DNA from: Bacteroidales bacterium
GTDB lineage: Bacteria > Bacteroidota > Bacteroidia > Bacteroidales > UBA932
Reading direction: 5' to 3'
DNA length: 12,510 bases
Assembly (NCBI GenBank): GCA_009774765.1
Contig: VSOK01000054.1
Span: 1 to 12,510 of the forward strand
Shown here: one piece after another, positions 7,133 through 12,510 of the stretch
How the letters are laid out: the number at the start of each line of letters is the position of its first letter
Numbering within the stretch: position 1 is the stretch's first letter
The notes under the pieces: model-generated
Database searches by the model: none
The model's input: the letters and a program-made list of their open reading frames with translations, nothing else
Told to the model about the DNA's origin: nothing
Position numbers and translations under genes: made by a program

Positions 7133-8501
7133 AATTTCAGATATATCAAGACTGTGCATCATTGCACTGGCTCTTTTGGCAGCAAGCTGTTCACCGGCGA
7201 AGCATTGTGCCCAGCCGGACCTCAATCTCCCGTCCGTCTATCTCGCTGATATGACCGACAGCACAACCATTGCAGACATCGAATGGTGGACAATATATTC
7301 AGACACCGTACTCCACAGACTGATACAGCAGACTCTGGAGCACAACAAAGATATGCTCATAGCATCCGAAAGAATAGAAGAGATGCGCCAGATGCACAGA
7401 ATATCCAAGTCTGCACTGTTCCCGTCACTTTCCGGAGAAGTCGGAGGAAATCACGAATGGACAAACGCCGGAGGCTCAAAACCTGTCAGCGACCCGGAGA
7501 TCACCGCACGTCTTGACTTGTCCTGGGAGATAGACTTGTGGGGAAACCTGCGTTGGGCGTCCCGTAAAGGGGCAGCCGAATATCTGGCATCTGTTGAAGC
7601 CAAAAGAGCTATGCAGATGACACTTATATCAGAAGTGGCAAAGGCATATTTCGAGCTTATAGCACTCGACAACGAATACACAATCGTACAAAGGACACTT
7701 GTCACAAGACAGGAAGGAGTACGCCAGGCAAAAATACGGTTTGAGGGAGGACTTACAGCAGAGACACCATACCAGCAGGCACAGGTGGAACTTGCATCTA
7801 CCGCATCGATAATTCCTGAACTGAAAAGAAATATTGCGGTCAAAGAAAGCCAGATAGCATTGCTTACCGGACAATATCCGGGAGAAATCAAAAGAGGAGG
7901 ACAGCTTTCCGTCTACGAATCAAGGCTTGAAGTTCCAGTGGGCATTCCTTCCGGTCTTCTTCAGAGACGGCCTGACATACGCCAGGAAGAACAGAAGCTC
8001 GCCGCGGCACAGGCAGCAGTAGGCGTTGCCCAGGCAGAGCGTTTCCCGAAATTTACAATCAATCTCGCCGCAGGGCTTGAAAACGATGCTTTCACATCAT
8101 TCTTCAAATCCCCTATCTACAATATAGCTGCAGAGCTTGTAGCACCGATATTCTCTTTCGGAAGACGCAAGGCCCGTTTCAAAGCCTCCGTATCCGCCTA
8201 CAACCAGGCAAAGCTGTCTTACGAGAAAAAGGTACTCGAAGCATTCAAGGAGGTATACGACGCCGTCATAACATACCAGACGGCACGGGAAAATGTCGTC
8301 CTGAAAAGACACCTTCTCAATGCATCAAGGAAAAACGTTGAACTGACACGCTTCCAATATATAGACGGAGCCATCAATTACCTCGACCTCCTTGATGCAC
8401 AAAGAAAATATTTTGACGCACAGATAGCTCTCAGCGATGCCGTGCGTGATGAACATCTTTCTTTTATAGCACTCTACAAATCCCTTGGAGGAGGCTGGTA
8501 G
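7125..8501 (+). CDS. Outer-membrane efflux lipoprotein (TolC/OprM/NodT family)
   Basis: A 458-residue outer-membrane channel, the exit duct of the tripartite pump. The N-terminus is a lipoprotein signal (basic start, hydrophobic core, LLAASC with C22 as likely lipidated residue; position -3 is Ala, so the lipobox is relaxed). The residues after C22 (SPAKHC) lack the acidic run linked to surface export in Bacteroidota, so a periplasm-facing lipid anchor is expected. Two OEP repeats follow: the first contains LDLSWEIDLWGNL (about 130-142), the second the family signature LQRRPDIR (279-286) with AVGVAQAERFPKF after it. Long helical stretches (about 145-245 and 350-455) fit the periplasmic tunnel. 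It begins at an ATG overlapping the end of the pump gene, so it is co-transcribed and probably translationally coupled. Length is normal for NodT-type channels. Confidence 0.95.
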   Translation: MRRISDISRLCIIALALLAASCSPAKHCAQPDLNLPSVYLADMTDSTTIADIEWWTIYSDTVLHRLIQQTLEHNKDMLIASERIEEMRQMHRISKSALFPSLSGEVGGNHEWTNAGGSKPVSDPEITARLDLSWEIDLWGNLRWASRKGAAEYLASVEAKRAMQMTLISEVAKAYFELIALDNEYTIVQRTLVTRQEGVRQAKIRFEGGLTAETPYQQAQVELASTASIIPELKRNIAVKESQIALLTGQYPGEIKRGGQLSVYESRLEVPVGIPSGLLQRRPDIRQEEQKLAAAQAAVGVAQAERFPKFTINLAAGLENDAFTSFFKSPIYNIAAELVAPIFSFGRRKARFKASVSAYNQAKLSYEKKVLEAFKEVYDAVITYQTARENVVLKRHLLNASRKNVELTRFQYIDGAINYLDLLDAQRKYFDAQIALSDAVRDEHLSFIALYKSLGGGW

Positions 8502-8522
8502 GCAGGAGCACACTCTCCTACC
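8497..8522. terminator. Hairpin across two convergent stop codons
   Basis: GGTAGG (8497-8502) pairs perfectly with CCTACC (8517-8522). Inside it AG and AG of CAGGAG can pair with CTCT, leaving a bulge. The arms contain the TAG stops of both the outer-membrane channel gene (8499-8501) and the acyltransferase gene (8518-8520, minus). Neither side has a T-run, so this is at best a weak bidirectional terminator. Confidence 0.3.
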
Positions 8523-9606
8523 CTATCATCCATCTGCTTCCCGGGATAAATGAAATCAGCTTCGTTGTCACATAGCAGCTGACAAATGTGCTTATCGCGA
8601 TTGCCGGTATCGCGGCAGCCGTAGGAAGACCGAGAGACACCTTGAATACGGTCACCCATAACCCGAGCCAGAAGATGTGCATCAGATACATTCCGTAGCT
8701 CAGCTTTGACATATCCTCAATGATACGTGGCGACTTCTCCGCATTTATGCAGGTGAACATAAGGAATGTACCGGCTGTGAGCAGTACGCAGTTTATAGTG
8801 CAGAACGCCCAGCCGATCTCAAGTACAGGAGTAGTATGGATAATTCCAGGCACAGCCTGCACATAGAAAGAATATATGGTCAGAGCGGCTCCGACAAGCA
8901 TTGATACGGTACCGACGGCCATACGCCTGGCTCTGCTCCAGTCAAGATGCACACGGATATAATGGGCAAGCACTATATAGCCAAGATAGCCGGAAAAATA
9001 CCAGAGCAGATGATATTCATTCCAGAAGCATTGCCCCCATACTTCCCCGCACCATCTGTTAAGATAAGGTATGCAGGTGGAAACAAGAAACAGAAGTATA
9101 AAGAAACGCTCCTCCTTTGCCGAGGCTTTCCTGAGCCACGGAGAAATCATCGGAATGAAAAGATAAAGTCCGATAAGAGGATACATAAACCACAGATGGC
9201 CGGCCAGAGTAGGGAAATTGAGCAGTATCCTTGACAAGTCATTAACTGACGTCGCAACATCAATCTGTCCCCAAAGCAGCGGCAGGACGCTATACAGTAC
9301 CATAAAGAAGAACATAGGAGGAAGTATACGCTTAAACCTTTTGCTGTAAAACTGCATAGTTGTCTGTTCCTCCTTCATAGGTACAAGCAGAAATGCAGAC
9401 ACGATTATGAATAAAGGTACTGACATTCTTGAAAATCCGTCATAAAGGCTGACCCAAAGACGGTCTGTCTCATTCGCGAGCAAAGACTGCGGACCTGCCA
9501 TATCCGTAGAACCGGGAGCTCCATAGAAATTTTCACTTGCGTGCACAAGCATCACAAGGAAGCAGGCAAACACACGCACATAATCAAGAAATACAATACG
9601 TTTCAT
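8518..9606 (-). CDS. Integral-membrane acyltransferase 3 family protein
   Basis: A 362-residue polytopic membrane protein of the acyltransferase-3 (OafA/WecH-like) family, whose members move acyl groups, often acetyl, onto surface sugars or other envelope molecules. The N-terminal signature is present: LDYVRVFACFLVMLVHASE, in which R11 and H22 form the conserved R-x10-H motif needed for activity in studied members. About ten hydrophobic segments follow (for example PLFIIVSAFLLVPM, and FFMVLYSVLPLLW), and the length matches stand-alone family members without a C-terminal SGNH domain. No glycosyltransferase or polysaccharide gene lies nearby, so the acceptor is unknown. The ATG at 9606 is 34 bases below a TATCTTTG promoter box, so the gene can be transcribed on its own although it lies just downstream of the MFS gene on the same strand. 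Confidence 0.9.
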   Translation of the reverse strand: MKRIVFLDYVRVFACFLVMLVHASENFYGAPGSTDMAGPQSLLANETDRLWVSLYDGFSRMSVPLFIIVSAFLLVPMKEEQTTMQFYSKRFKRILPPMFFFMVLYSVLPLLWGQIDVATSVNDLSRILLNFPTLAGHLWFMYPLIGLYLFIPMISPWLRKASAKEERFFILLFLVSTCIPYLNRWCGEVWGQCFWNEYHLLWYFSGYLGYIVLAHYIRVHLDWSRARRMAVGTVSMLVGAALTIYSFYVQAVPGIIHTTPVLEIGWAFCTINCVLLTAGTFLMFTCINAEKSPRIIEDMSKLSYGMYLMHIFWLGLWVTVFKVSLGLPTAAAIPAIAISTFVSCYVTTKLISFIPGSRWMIG

Positions 9607-9640
9607 TTGTTCAAAATTTAATTATATCCAACAAGGGCTG

Positions 9641-9648
9641 CAAAGATA
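9641..9648 (-). promoter_or_regulatory. Bacteroidota -7 box of the acyltransferase gene
   Basis: Read on the minus strand the bases are TATCTTTG, an exact TAnnTTTG match followed by CAGCC. The same CAGCC follows the -7 box of the MFS promoter. It leaves a leader of about 30 bases before the ATG at 9606. The -33 position would fall inside the end of the MFS gene, where no clear TTTG is seen. Confidence 0.6.
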
Positions 9649-9654
9649 GCCATT

Positions 9655-10875
9655 TCACACGGACTTTCCGCCTTTTGCCGGTCTGATATCAGGAAGCCAG
9701 GAAGCGATGATGCCGAACAGCGGGAGAACAGTGCTCACACGGAAAATGAACTCTATGCTGGTCCTGTCTGCAAGCCATCCGAAAAAGGCGGAGCCGATAC
9801 CTCCGAGCCCGAACATAAGCCCGAAAAACACTCCTGCCACCATCCCGACCTTGTCAGGCATAAGATCGGTAGCATAGACAAGAATAGCAGAAAAAGCGGA
9901 GGCTATCACCAGTCCTATAATGACAGAAAATACGACAGTCCAGAAAAGATTGAGATACGGAAGGCACAGAGTAAAAGGAGCCGCCCCCAGAATTGAAAAC
10001 AATATCACATATTTACGTCCATACCGGTCTCCGAAGAAACCTCCGGCCAGCGTTCCTGCCGCCAAAGCCCCCAGAAATGCAAAAAGACACACCTGGGACT
10101 GCTGAACGCTCAAATCAAATTTGTCTATCAGGAAAAACGTAAAATAGCTTGTCATACATGAAATGAAAAAATACTTCGAAAATATCATTATGACAAGTAT
10201 CGACATCGCAAAGCGCACCGTCCTGGCCGGATAGACCGCTCCTGAGACCACTGCACCGGGGACTGCACCGCATCCGGAAGCAATTCTTCCGCCATACCAC
10301 CGGCCTATCCCAAGCAGAATTATCAAGGCGACAAAAGCCACCACGGAAAACCACGCTACAGATTCCTGCCCATAAGGTATCACCACCAGAGCTGCCAACA
10401 GCGGTCCCGCGGCACTTCCACCGTTCCCTCCTACCTGAAATATAGACTGGGCAAGGCTCTTTCTGCCGCCTGAAGCCATCTGGGCCACACGTGAAGCTTC
10501 AGGATGGAATACAGCTGAACCGCACCCTATTATTCCTACTGCAATCAGAATAAGCCCGAAAGTCCTGGCAAATGCAAGGACAAGAAGCCCTGAAAACGTA
10601 AACATCATACCCACGGCCAGAGAATAAGGCCTCGGATGCCTGTCCGCATACAGACCAACAAAAGGCTGGAATACAGACGAGGTCATCTGTATCACAAATG
10701 TTATCAGGCCTATCTGCCCGAGAGTAAAGCCGTAGCTCTCCTTCAGAAGAGGATACATCGCCGGAATCACGGACTGTATCATATCATTGAGAAGGTGGGC
10801 AAATCCTATCGAAAAAAGTATTATGAAAGCGGTTCCGTCACCGGAACCGCCATATTTTCTATCTGAAGATTTCAT
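9655..10875 (-). CDS. fsr: MFS exporter, fosmidomycin-resistance (Fsr) family
   Basis: A 406-residue, 12-helix major facilitator. It matches the Fsr subfamily through several marks: GFAHLLNDMIQSVIPAMYPLLK in the first helix region, the loop LYADRHPRP after TM2 (MFS motif A), FHPEASRVAQMASGGRKS, and FQVGGNGGSAAGPLLAAL. A second motif-A copy, GGFFGDRYGRKY, sits in the loop between helices 8 and 9. Family members export the isoprenoid-pathway inhibitor fosmidomycin in E. coli, but the natural substrate is generally unknown, so the name describes the family and not a proven activity. I take the ATG at 10875 (MKSSDRKY) as the start. An in-frame TTG three codons upstream at 10884 is possible but less likely. 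The gene is preceded by the duplicated promoter-palindrome region and ends just before the acyltransferase promoter. Confidence 0.88.
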   Translation of the reverse strand: MKSSDRKYGGSGDGTAFIILFSIGFAHLLNDMIQSVIPAMYPLLKESYGFTLGQIGLITFVIQMTSSVFQPFVGLYADRHPRPYSLAVGMMFTFSGLLVLAFARTFGLILIAVGIIGCGSAVFHPEASRVAQMASGGRKSLAQSIFQVGGNGGSAAGPLLAALVVIPYGQESVAWFSVVAFVALIILLGIGRWYGGRIASGCGAVPGAVVSGAVYPARTVRFAMSILVIMIFSKYFFISCMTSYFTFFLIDKFDLSVQQSQVCLFAFLGALAAGTLAGGFFGDRYGRKYVILFSILGAAPFTLCLPYLNLFWTVVFSVIIGLVIASAFSAILVYATDLMPDKVGMVAGVFFGLMFGLGGIGSAFFGWLADRTSIEFIFRVSTVLPLFGIIASWLPDIRPAKGGKSV

Positions 10876-10929
10876 TTCACTCAAAATCTGACATTGGCAG
10901 CATTCACCTGGTATAATTCAAAACGGCTG

Positions 10930-10962
10930 CAAATATAGTCAAAGTCGAGAGCATAGCCCAAA
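10930..10962 (-). promoter_or_regulatory. Proximal promoter of the MFS gene (P1)
   Basis: On the minus strand a -33 box TTTG (plus-strand 10959-10962) is followed after 21 bases by the -7 box TATATTTG (10930-10937). Both boxes and the spacing match the Bacteroidota consensus TTTG-N19-21-TAnnTTTG, making this the best promoter in the window. The start site should lie near 10924, about 50 bases before the ATG at 10875. Confidence 0.78.
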
Positions 10963-10978
10963 TAAATTTGGTCTATGC
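10951..10978. promoter_or_regulatory. 28-base palindrome over the -33 box of P1 (possible operator)
   Basis: The half-sites GCATAGCCCAAATA and AATTTGGTCTATGC are reverse complements at 12 of 14 positions; only the centre pair and pair seven mismatch. The palindrome covers the P1 -33 box and half of its spacer, a position that suits a dimeric repressor. As RNA it would form a strong hairpin in any transcript coming from upstream, but no U-run follows on the minus strand, so it is not a standard terminator. Confidence 0.6.
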
Positions 10979-11012
10979 CGAGACCAAGACGTATATATGG
11001 ACACGAAGTGGA

Positions 11013-11045
11013 CAAATATAGTCAAAGTCTAGAGCAGAGGCGAAA
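11013..11045 (-). promoter_or_regulatory. Distal promoter-like unit (P2)
   Basis: Copy 2 of the repeat keeps TATATTTG (plus-strand 11013-11020, read on the minus strand) exactly. At the same 21-base spacing the -33 box reads TTTC (11042-11045) instead of TTTG. It is therefore a weaker or altered second promoter 83 bases upstream of P1. Confidence 0.5.
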
Positions 11046-11061
11046 TAAATTTCGACTATGC
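11034..11061. promoter_or_regulatory. 28-base palindrome in copy 2 (possible operator)
   Basis: The half-sites GCAGAGGCGAAATA and AATTTCGACTATGC pair at 11 of 14 positions. Compared with copy 1, the C-G pair next to the AAAT core has become G-C through changes on both sides (11042 and 11053), so symmetry is kept. One outer pair (T-A in copy 1) is lost. Confidence 0.55.
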
Positions 11062-11098
11062 CGAGACCAGAGCGTTTATATGTGCTTTAAAACAGGAA

Positions 11099-11461
11099 TT
11101 AAAGACCCGGTAAGATATTTCTGATGACGAAGAACAGGACAATAACGGCAAAAGCCACATAGACGGCCCTGCCTTCATACAGATGCCTACGCAGGAAATC
11201 AGTTATATGATTATGGCCTGAGAATAAAAGAAAGATCCCGAGGAGTATATAAGGCATTGCCACCACGGCAAGGGCATTATAACGCAACGCACCTATAAAA
11301 TTTCCGTTAAGAAGCTGATGCAAAGCCCTTTGTGTTCCACATCCAGGACATTTGAGCCCAGTGAGCGTATAAAATATACATTTAGGGAAAAACACGGAAT
11401 CCTCCGGATCAAATATTACATAAACATACAGTACCGCCGCGGCAAGCAGCAGTACAGACAT
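11099..11461 (-). CDS. DUF2752 membrane protein
   Basis: A small inner-membrane protein of the DUF2752 family; no biochemical role is established. The signature is clear: FDPED...FFPKC, then LTGLKCPGCGTQRALHQLLNGNFIGALRYN, with cysteines at residues 28, 38 and 41 counted from the ATG at 11461. Three hydrophobic segments are seen: the N-terminal 17 residues, AVVAMPYILLGIFLLF, and VYVAFAVIVLFFVI near the end. The start is uncertain. The ATG gives 120 residues and begins inside the first membrane segment, 22 bases after the CD225 stop. An in-frame TTG at 11494 would add a basic leader (SGKARIALLS) that looks more natural for the family, and a GTG at 11548 gives 149 residues with a 65-base overlap of the preceding gene. 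It is the last gene of the zinc-ribbon cluster; the promoter-palindrome repeats follow it. Confidence 0.85.
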   Translation of the reverse strand: MSVLLLAAAVLYVYVIFDPEDSVFFPKCIFYTLTGLKCPGCGTQRALHQLLNGNFIGALRYNALAVVAMPYILLGIFLLFSGHNHITDFLRRHLYEGRAVYVAFAVIVLFFVIRNILPGL

Positions 11462-11483
11462 TGACAAAAGCGCAATCCTCGCC

Positions 11484-11903
11484 TTACCGGACAAGGCTGC
11501 AGGTATAGTTTTCCGGAAAGATGTCCGTAAACAAGTCTGTAAACACACCTGTTTCCCACCCTAAGGCACAGACAAATATACCGATATAAAGAACCCAGAA
11601 CAACACCATCAGGACAATTCCCCACAACGACCAGGATTTTGCCTTGGAAGAATACGCCCTTGCGGACTCGACATCACCGGCATACCAGCTTGAGTCAACT
11701 TTTGAAGAATACAGAAGACCGACTATACCCAGCGGCATACAGCACAAGATTGTAACAAGGACAGAAAGCCACATATAATTGTCCGGTCGTCTTGGAGGTG
11801 TGACATGGGACGGTGCTGTTGAAGAATACAGCTGGTCGAAGCCGCATCTGGTACAGAATCTTGCACCCTCAAGAAGCTCCGCACCGCATTTTTTGCAATA
11901 CAT
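11484..11903 (-). CDS. CD225/dispanin membrane protein with N-terminal zinc ribbon
   Basis: A 139-residue protein with two parts. Residues 3-20 form a short zinc ribbon (C3-x2-C6, C17-x2-C20; CKKCG and CTRCG), joined by a Ser/Pro-rich linker to a CD225 domain (about 40-105). The CD225 marks are NYMWLSVLVTILCCMPLGIVGLLYSS, with a double cysteine before the P-L-G-I turn, and then GDVESARAYSSKAKSW and a second membrane segment. CD225 proteins are related to animal interferon-induced transmembrane (IFITM) proteins; the bacterial role is unknown. The C-terminal tail (about 110-139) matches nothing I know. The gene starts just below a strong terminator of the upstream TM2 gene, and I see no good -7 box of its own, so its expression may depend on read-through or on a non-consensus promoter (TTTAATCTG near 11912-11920). 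Confidence 0.9.
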   Translation of the reverse strand: MYCKKCGAELLEGARFCTRCGFDQLYSSTAPSHVTPPRRPDNYMWLSVLVTILCCMPLGIVGLLYSSKVDSSWYAGDVESARAYSSKAKSWSLWGIVLMVLFWVLYIGIFVCALGWETGVFTDLFTDIFPENYTCSLVR

Positions 11904-11916
11904 ATACTATCAGATT

Positions 11917-11950
11917 AAAAAACTGTCGCCCTGCGTGATTGCACAGGGCG
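11917..11950 (-). terminator. Intrinsic terminator between the TM2 and CD225 genes
   Basis: The arms CGCCCTG (11944-11950 read on the minus strand) and CAGGGCG (11927-11933) pair perfectly around a 10-base loop. On the minus strand the hairpin is followed by ACAG and a run of six T (11917-11922). It lies 31 bases after the TM2 stop, so it terminates that gene or reduces read-through into CD225. Confidence 0.85.
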
Positions 11951-11980
11951 GCATAAAAATTACAGTCGGCATCCCGTGCA

Positions 11981-12406
11981 TTAAAACAGCGGGAACGATT
12001 TCTCTGTATTTACATATTTCGCCTCAAAGTCGCTGTCGGACATCATAAGCATAAGGATCGCCTGTACAAACATCACAATTCCCCATATACCGCAAGAGCA
12101 GAATGAAATGACGATTGTCAGTATACCTGCTGTAGATTTACCGAGATAGAAATAATGTATTCCAAGAGAGCCAAGGAACAAAGCGAGCAATGCCGCTACC
12201 ATCCTGTCTTTCTTTGCCGGAATGAGAGCTTTTGCAACACTTTTGGACTGGTCTCCGCAATTAGGGCAGAACTCTACATTTTCAGGAATCTTAGCACCGC
12301 ATTTCTTGCAGAATACATCCTTTACTACAGGTGCGCCACAATGAGGGCAATTTGCTGCGGAATCAGATATTTCTTTTCCGCATTCTTTACATAAAATCAA
12401 TGCCAT
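11981..12406 (-). CDS. TM2-domain membrane protein with two zinc ribbons
   Basis: A 141-residue protein with two N-terminal zinc ribbons, C6-x2-C9/C20-x2-C23 and C33-x2-C36/C47-x2-C50 (CKECG, CPHCG, CKKCG, CPNCG). A basic linker leads to a TM2 domain (about 66-122), seen in KDRMVAALLALFLGSLGIHYFYLGK and a second hydrophobic stretch ending in the SDSDFEAKY part typical of the family. The bacterial function is unknown. I chose the ATG at 12406 (MALILCKECG) because family members usually begin with such a sequence; the frame is open up to an ATG at 12469, but that 21-residue extension is not zinc-ribbon-like. A possible promoter box on the minus strand (TACCCCTTTG, plus-strand 12433-12442) has two bases too many between TA and TTTG. 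If real, it would exclude the longer start. The gene ends in a strong terminator. Confidence 0.92.
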   Translation of the reverse strand: MALILCKECGKEISDSAANCPHCGAPVVKDVFCKKCGAKIPENVEFCPNCGDQSKSVAKALIPAKKDRMVAALLALFLGSLGIHYFYLGKSTAGILTIVISFCSCGIWGIVMFVQAILMLMMSDSDFEAKYVNTEKSFPLF

Positions 12407-12510
12407 AGTCGTATAAGTTTTAAATCTGGACACAAAGGGGTATAATTGACATTTTTGGTTGGTGATCATGACAAAAGTGGTTTGTGGGAGTTTTGAGTTA
12501 AGGCCACTTG
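12407..12510. other. Upstream region of the TM2 gene to the window edge
   Basis: This stretch carries no gene that I can support. Apart from the weak -7-like box at 12433-12442 (minus strand), I see only A/T-rich sequence with no repeat or hairpin of note. Confidence 0.5.

Larger units (their letters stand above)
10930..11000. repeat. Tandem promoter-palindrome repeat, copy 1
   Basis: The 71 bases here align without gaps to 11013-11083, with 60 identical positions (hand count), at a period of 83 bases. The first 17 bases (from CAAATATAGTC) and a 14-base block (CTATGCCGAGACCA) are identical. The copy contains promoter P1 and a 28-base palindrome. The repeat lies wholly between the DUF2752 and MFS genes. 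Confidence 0.88.
11013..11083. repeat. Tandem promoter-palindrome repeat, copy 2
   Basis: This is the second unit, aligned to 10930-11000 with 11 differences in 71 positions. Differences fall mainly in the outer palindrome and at the far end (from position 58 of the unit), while the -7 box, the bases next to it and the CTATGCCGAGACCA block are unchanged. That pattern points to an old duplication in which some parts are under selection. Confidence 0.88.

Noticed and set aside
6598..7149. 183-codon minus-strand frame
   Set aside because: It is antisense to the last transmembrane helices of the RND pump, including K934. It has no motif and no promoter.
10951..10978. Palindrome as an intrinsic terminator of the zinc-ribbon cluster
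   Set aside because: The stem is strong, but on the minus strand it is followed by TCTCGACTTTG and not a T-run. Its placement over a -33 box fits an operator better.
10930..11083. CRISPR array or transposon end for the tandem repeats
   Set aside because: There are only two units, the spacing sequence is 12 bases, the units contain promoter boxes, and no transposase or cas gene is in the window.

Overview
The window looks like a chromosomal stretch of a Bacteroidales-type bacterium (phylum Bacteroidota). The clearest sign is the promoter style: several gene starts are preceded by the Bacteroidota -7 box TAnnTTTG (TATCTTTG or TATATTTG), and there are no convincing Shine-Dalgarno sequences. The protein families also fit that group: a CD225/dispanin protein with a zinc ribbon, DUF2752, a TM2-domain protein with zinc ribbons, and an RND tripartite operon with a lipoprotein outer-membrane factor. 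I cannot name a genus from the sequence alone.

Layout. (1) 1-82: the 3' part of a tRNA, most likely tRNA-Phe, and its intrinsic terminator. (2) 83-436: no credible gene, but one strong inverted repeat (209-242) and a promoter-like region with a second inverted repeat. (3) 437-796 (+): a small P-loop protein of unknown function. It converges on (4) 811-2646 (-), a P1B-type Zn/Cd/Pb-exporting ATPase without an N-terminal metal-binding domain. (5) 2802-8501 (+): a compact three-gene RND efflux operon (periplasmic adaptor, AcrB-like pump, TolC/OprM-like lipoprotein). Its genes overlap by 1 and 8 bases, and it starts from a TATCTTTG promoter in the divergent intergenic region. (6) 8518-9606 (-): an integral-membrane acyltransferase-3 protein with its own promoter. 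(7) 9655-10875 (-): an MFS exporter of the fosmidomycin-resistance (Fsr) family. (8) 10930-11083: two tandem copies of a promoter-plus-palindrome unit in front of the MFS gene. (9) 11099-12406 (-): three small membrane proteins, two carrying zinc ribbons: TM2, CD225/dispanin and DUF2752.

Together, genes 4, 5 and 7 are export functions: metal cations from the cytosol, drugs or amphiphiles across the whole envelope, and a small-molecule exporter in the inner membrane. No transcription factor is encoded in the window. Any regulation must therefore come from elsewhere, which makes the palindromes near the promoters the most informative regulatory features.

The most interesting item is the tandem 83-base-period repeat before the MFS gene. 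Each copy carries a Bacteroidota -7 box and a 28-base imperfect palindrome over the -33 position. The two palindromes differ by a compensatory base-pair change. This fits either a double operator/promoter or two copies of a dispersed promoter-carrying repeat. The three-gene zinc-ribbon membrane module is the second candidate for an undercharacterised system. I found no CRISPR array, transposase or phage gene.
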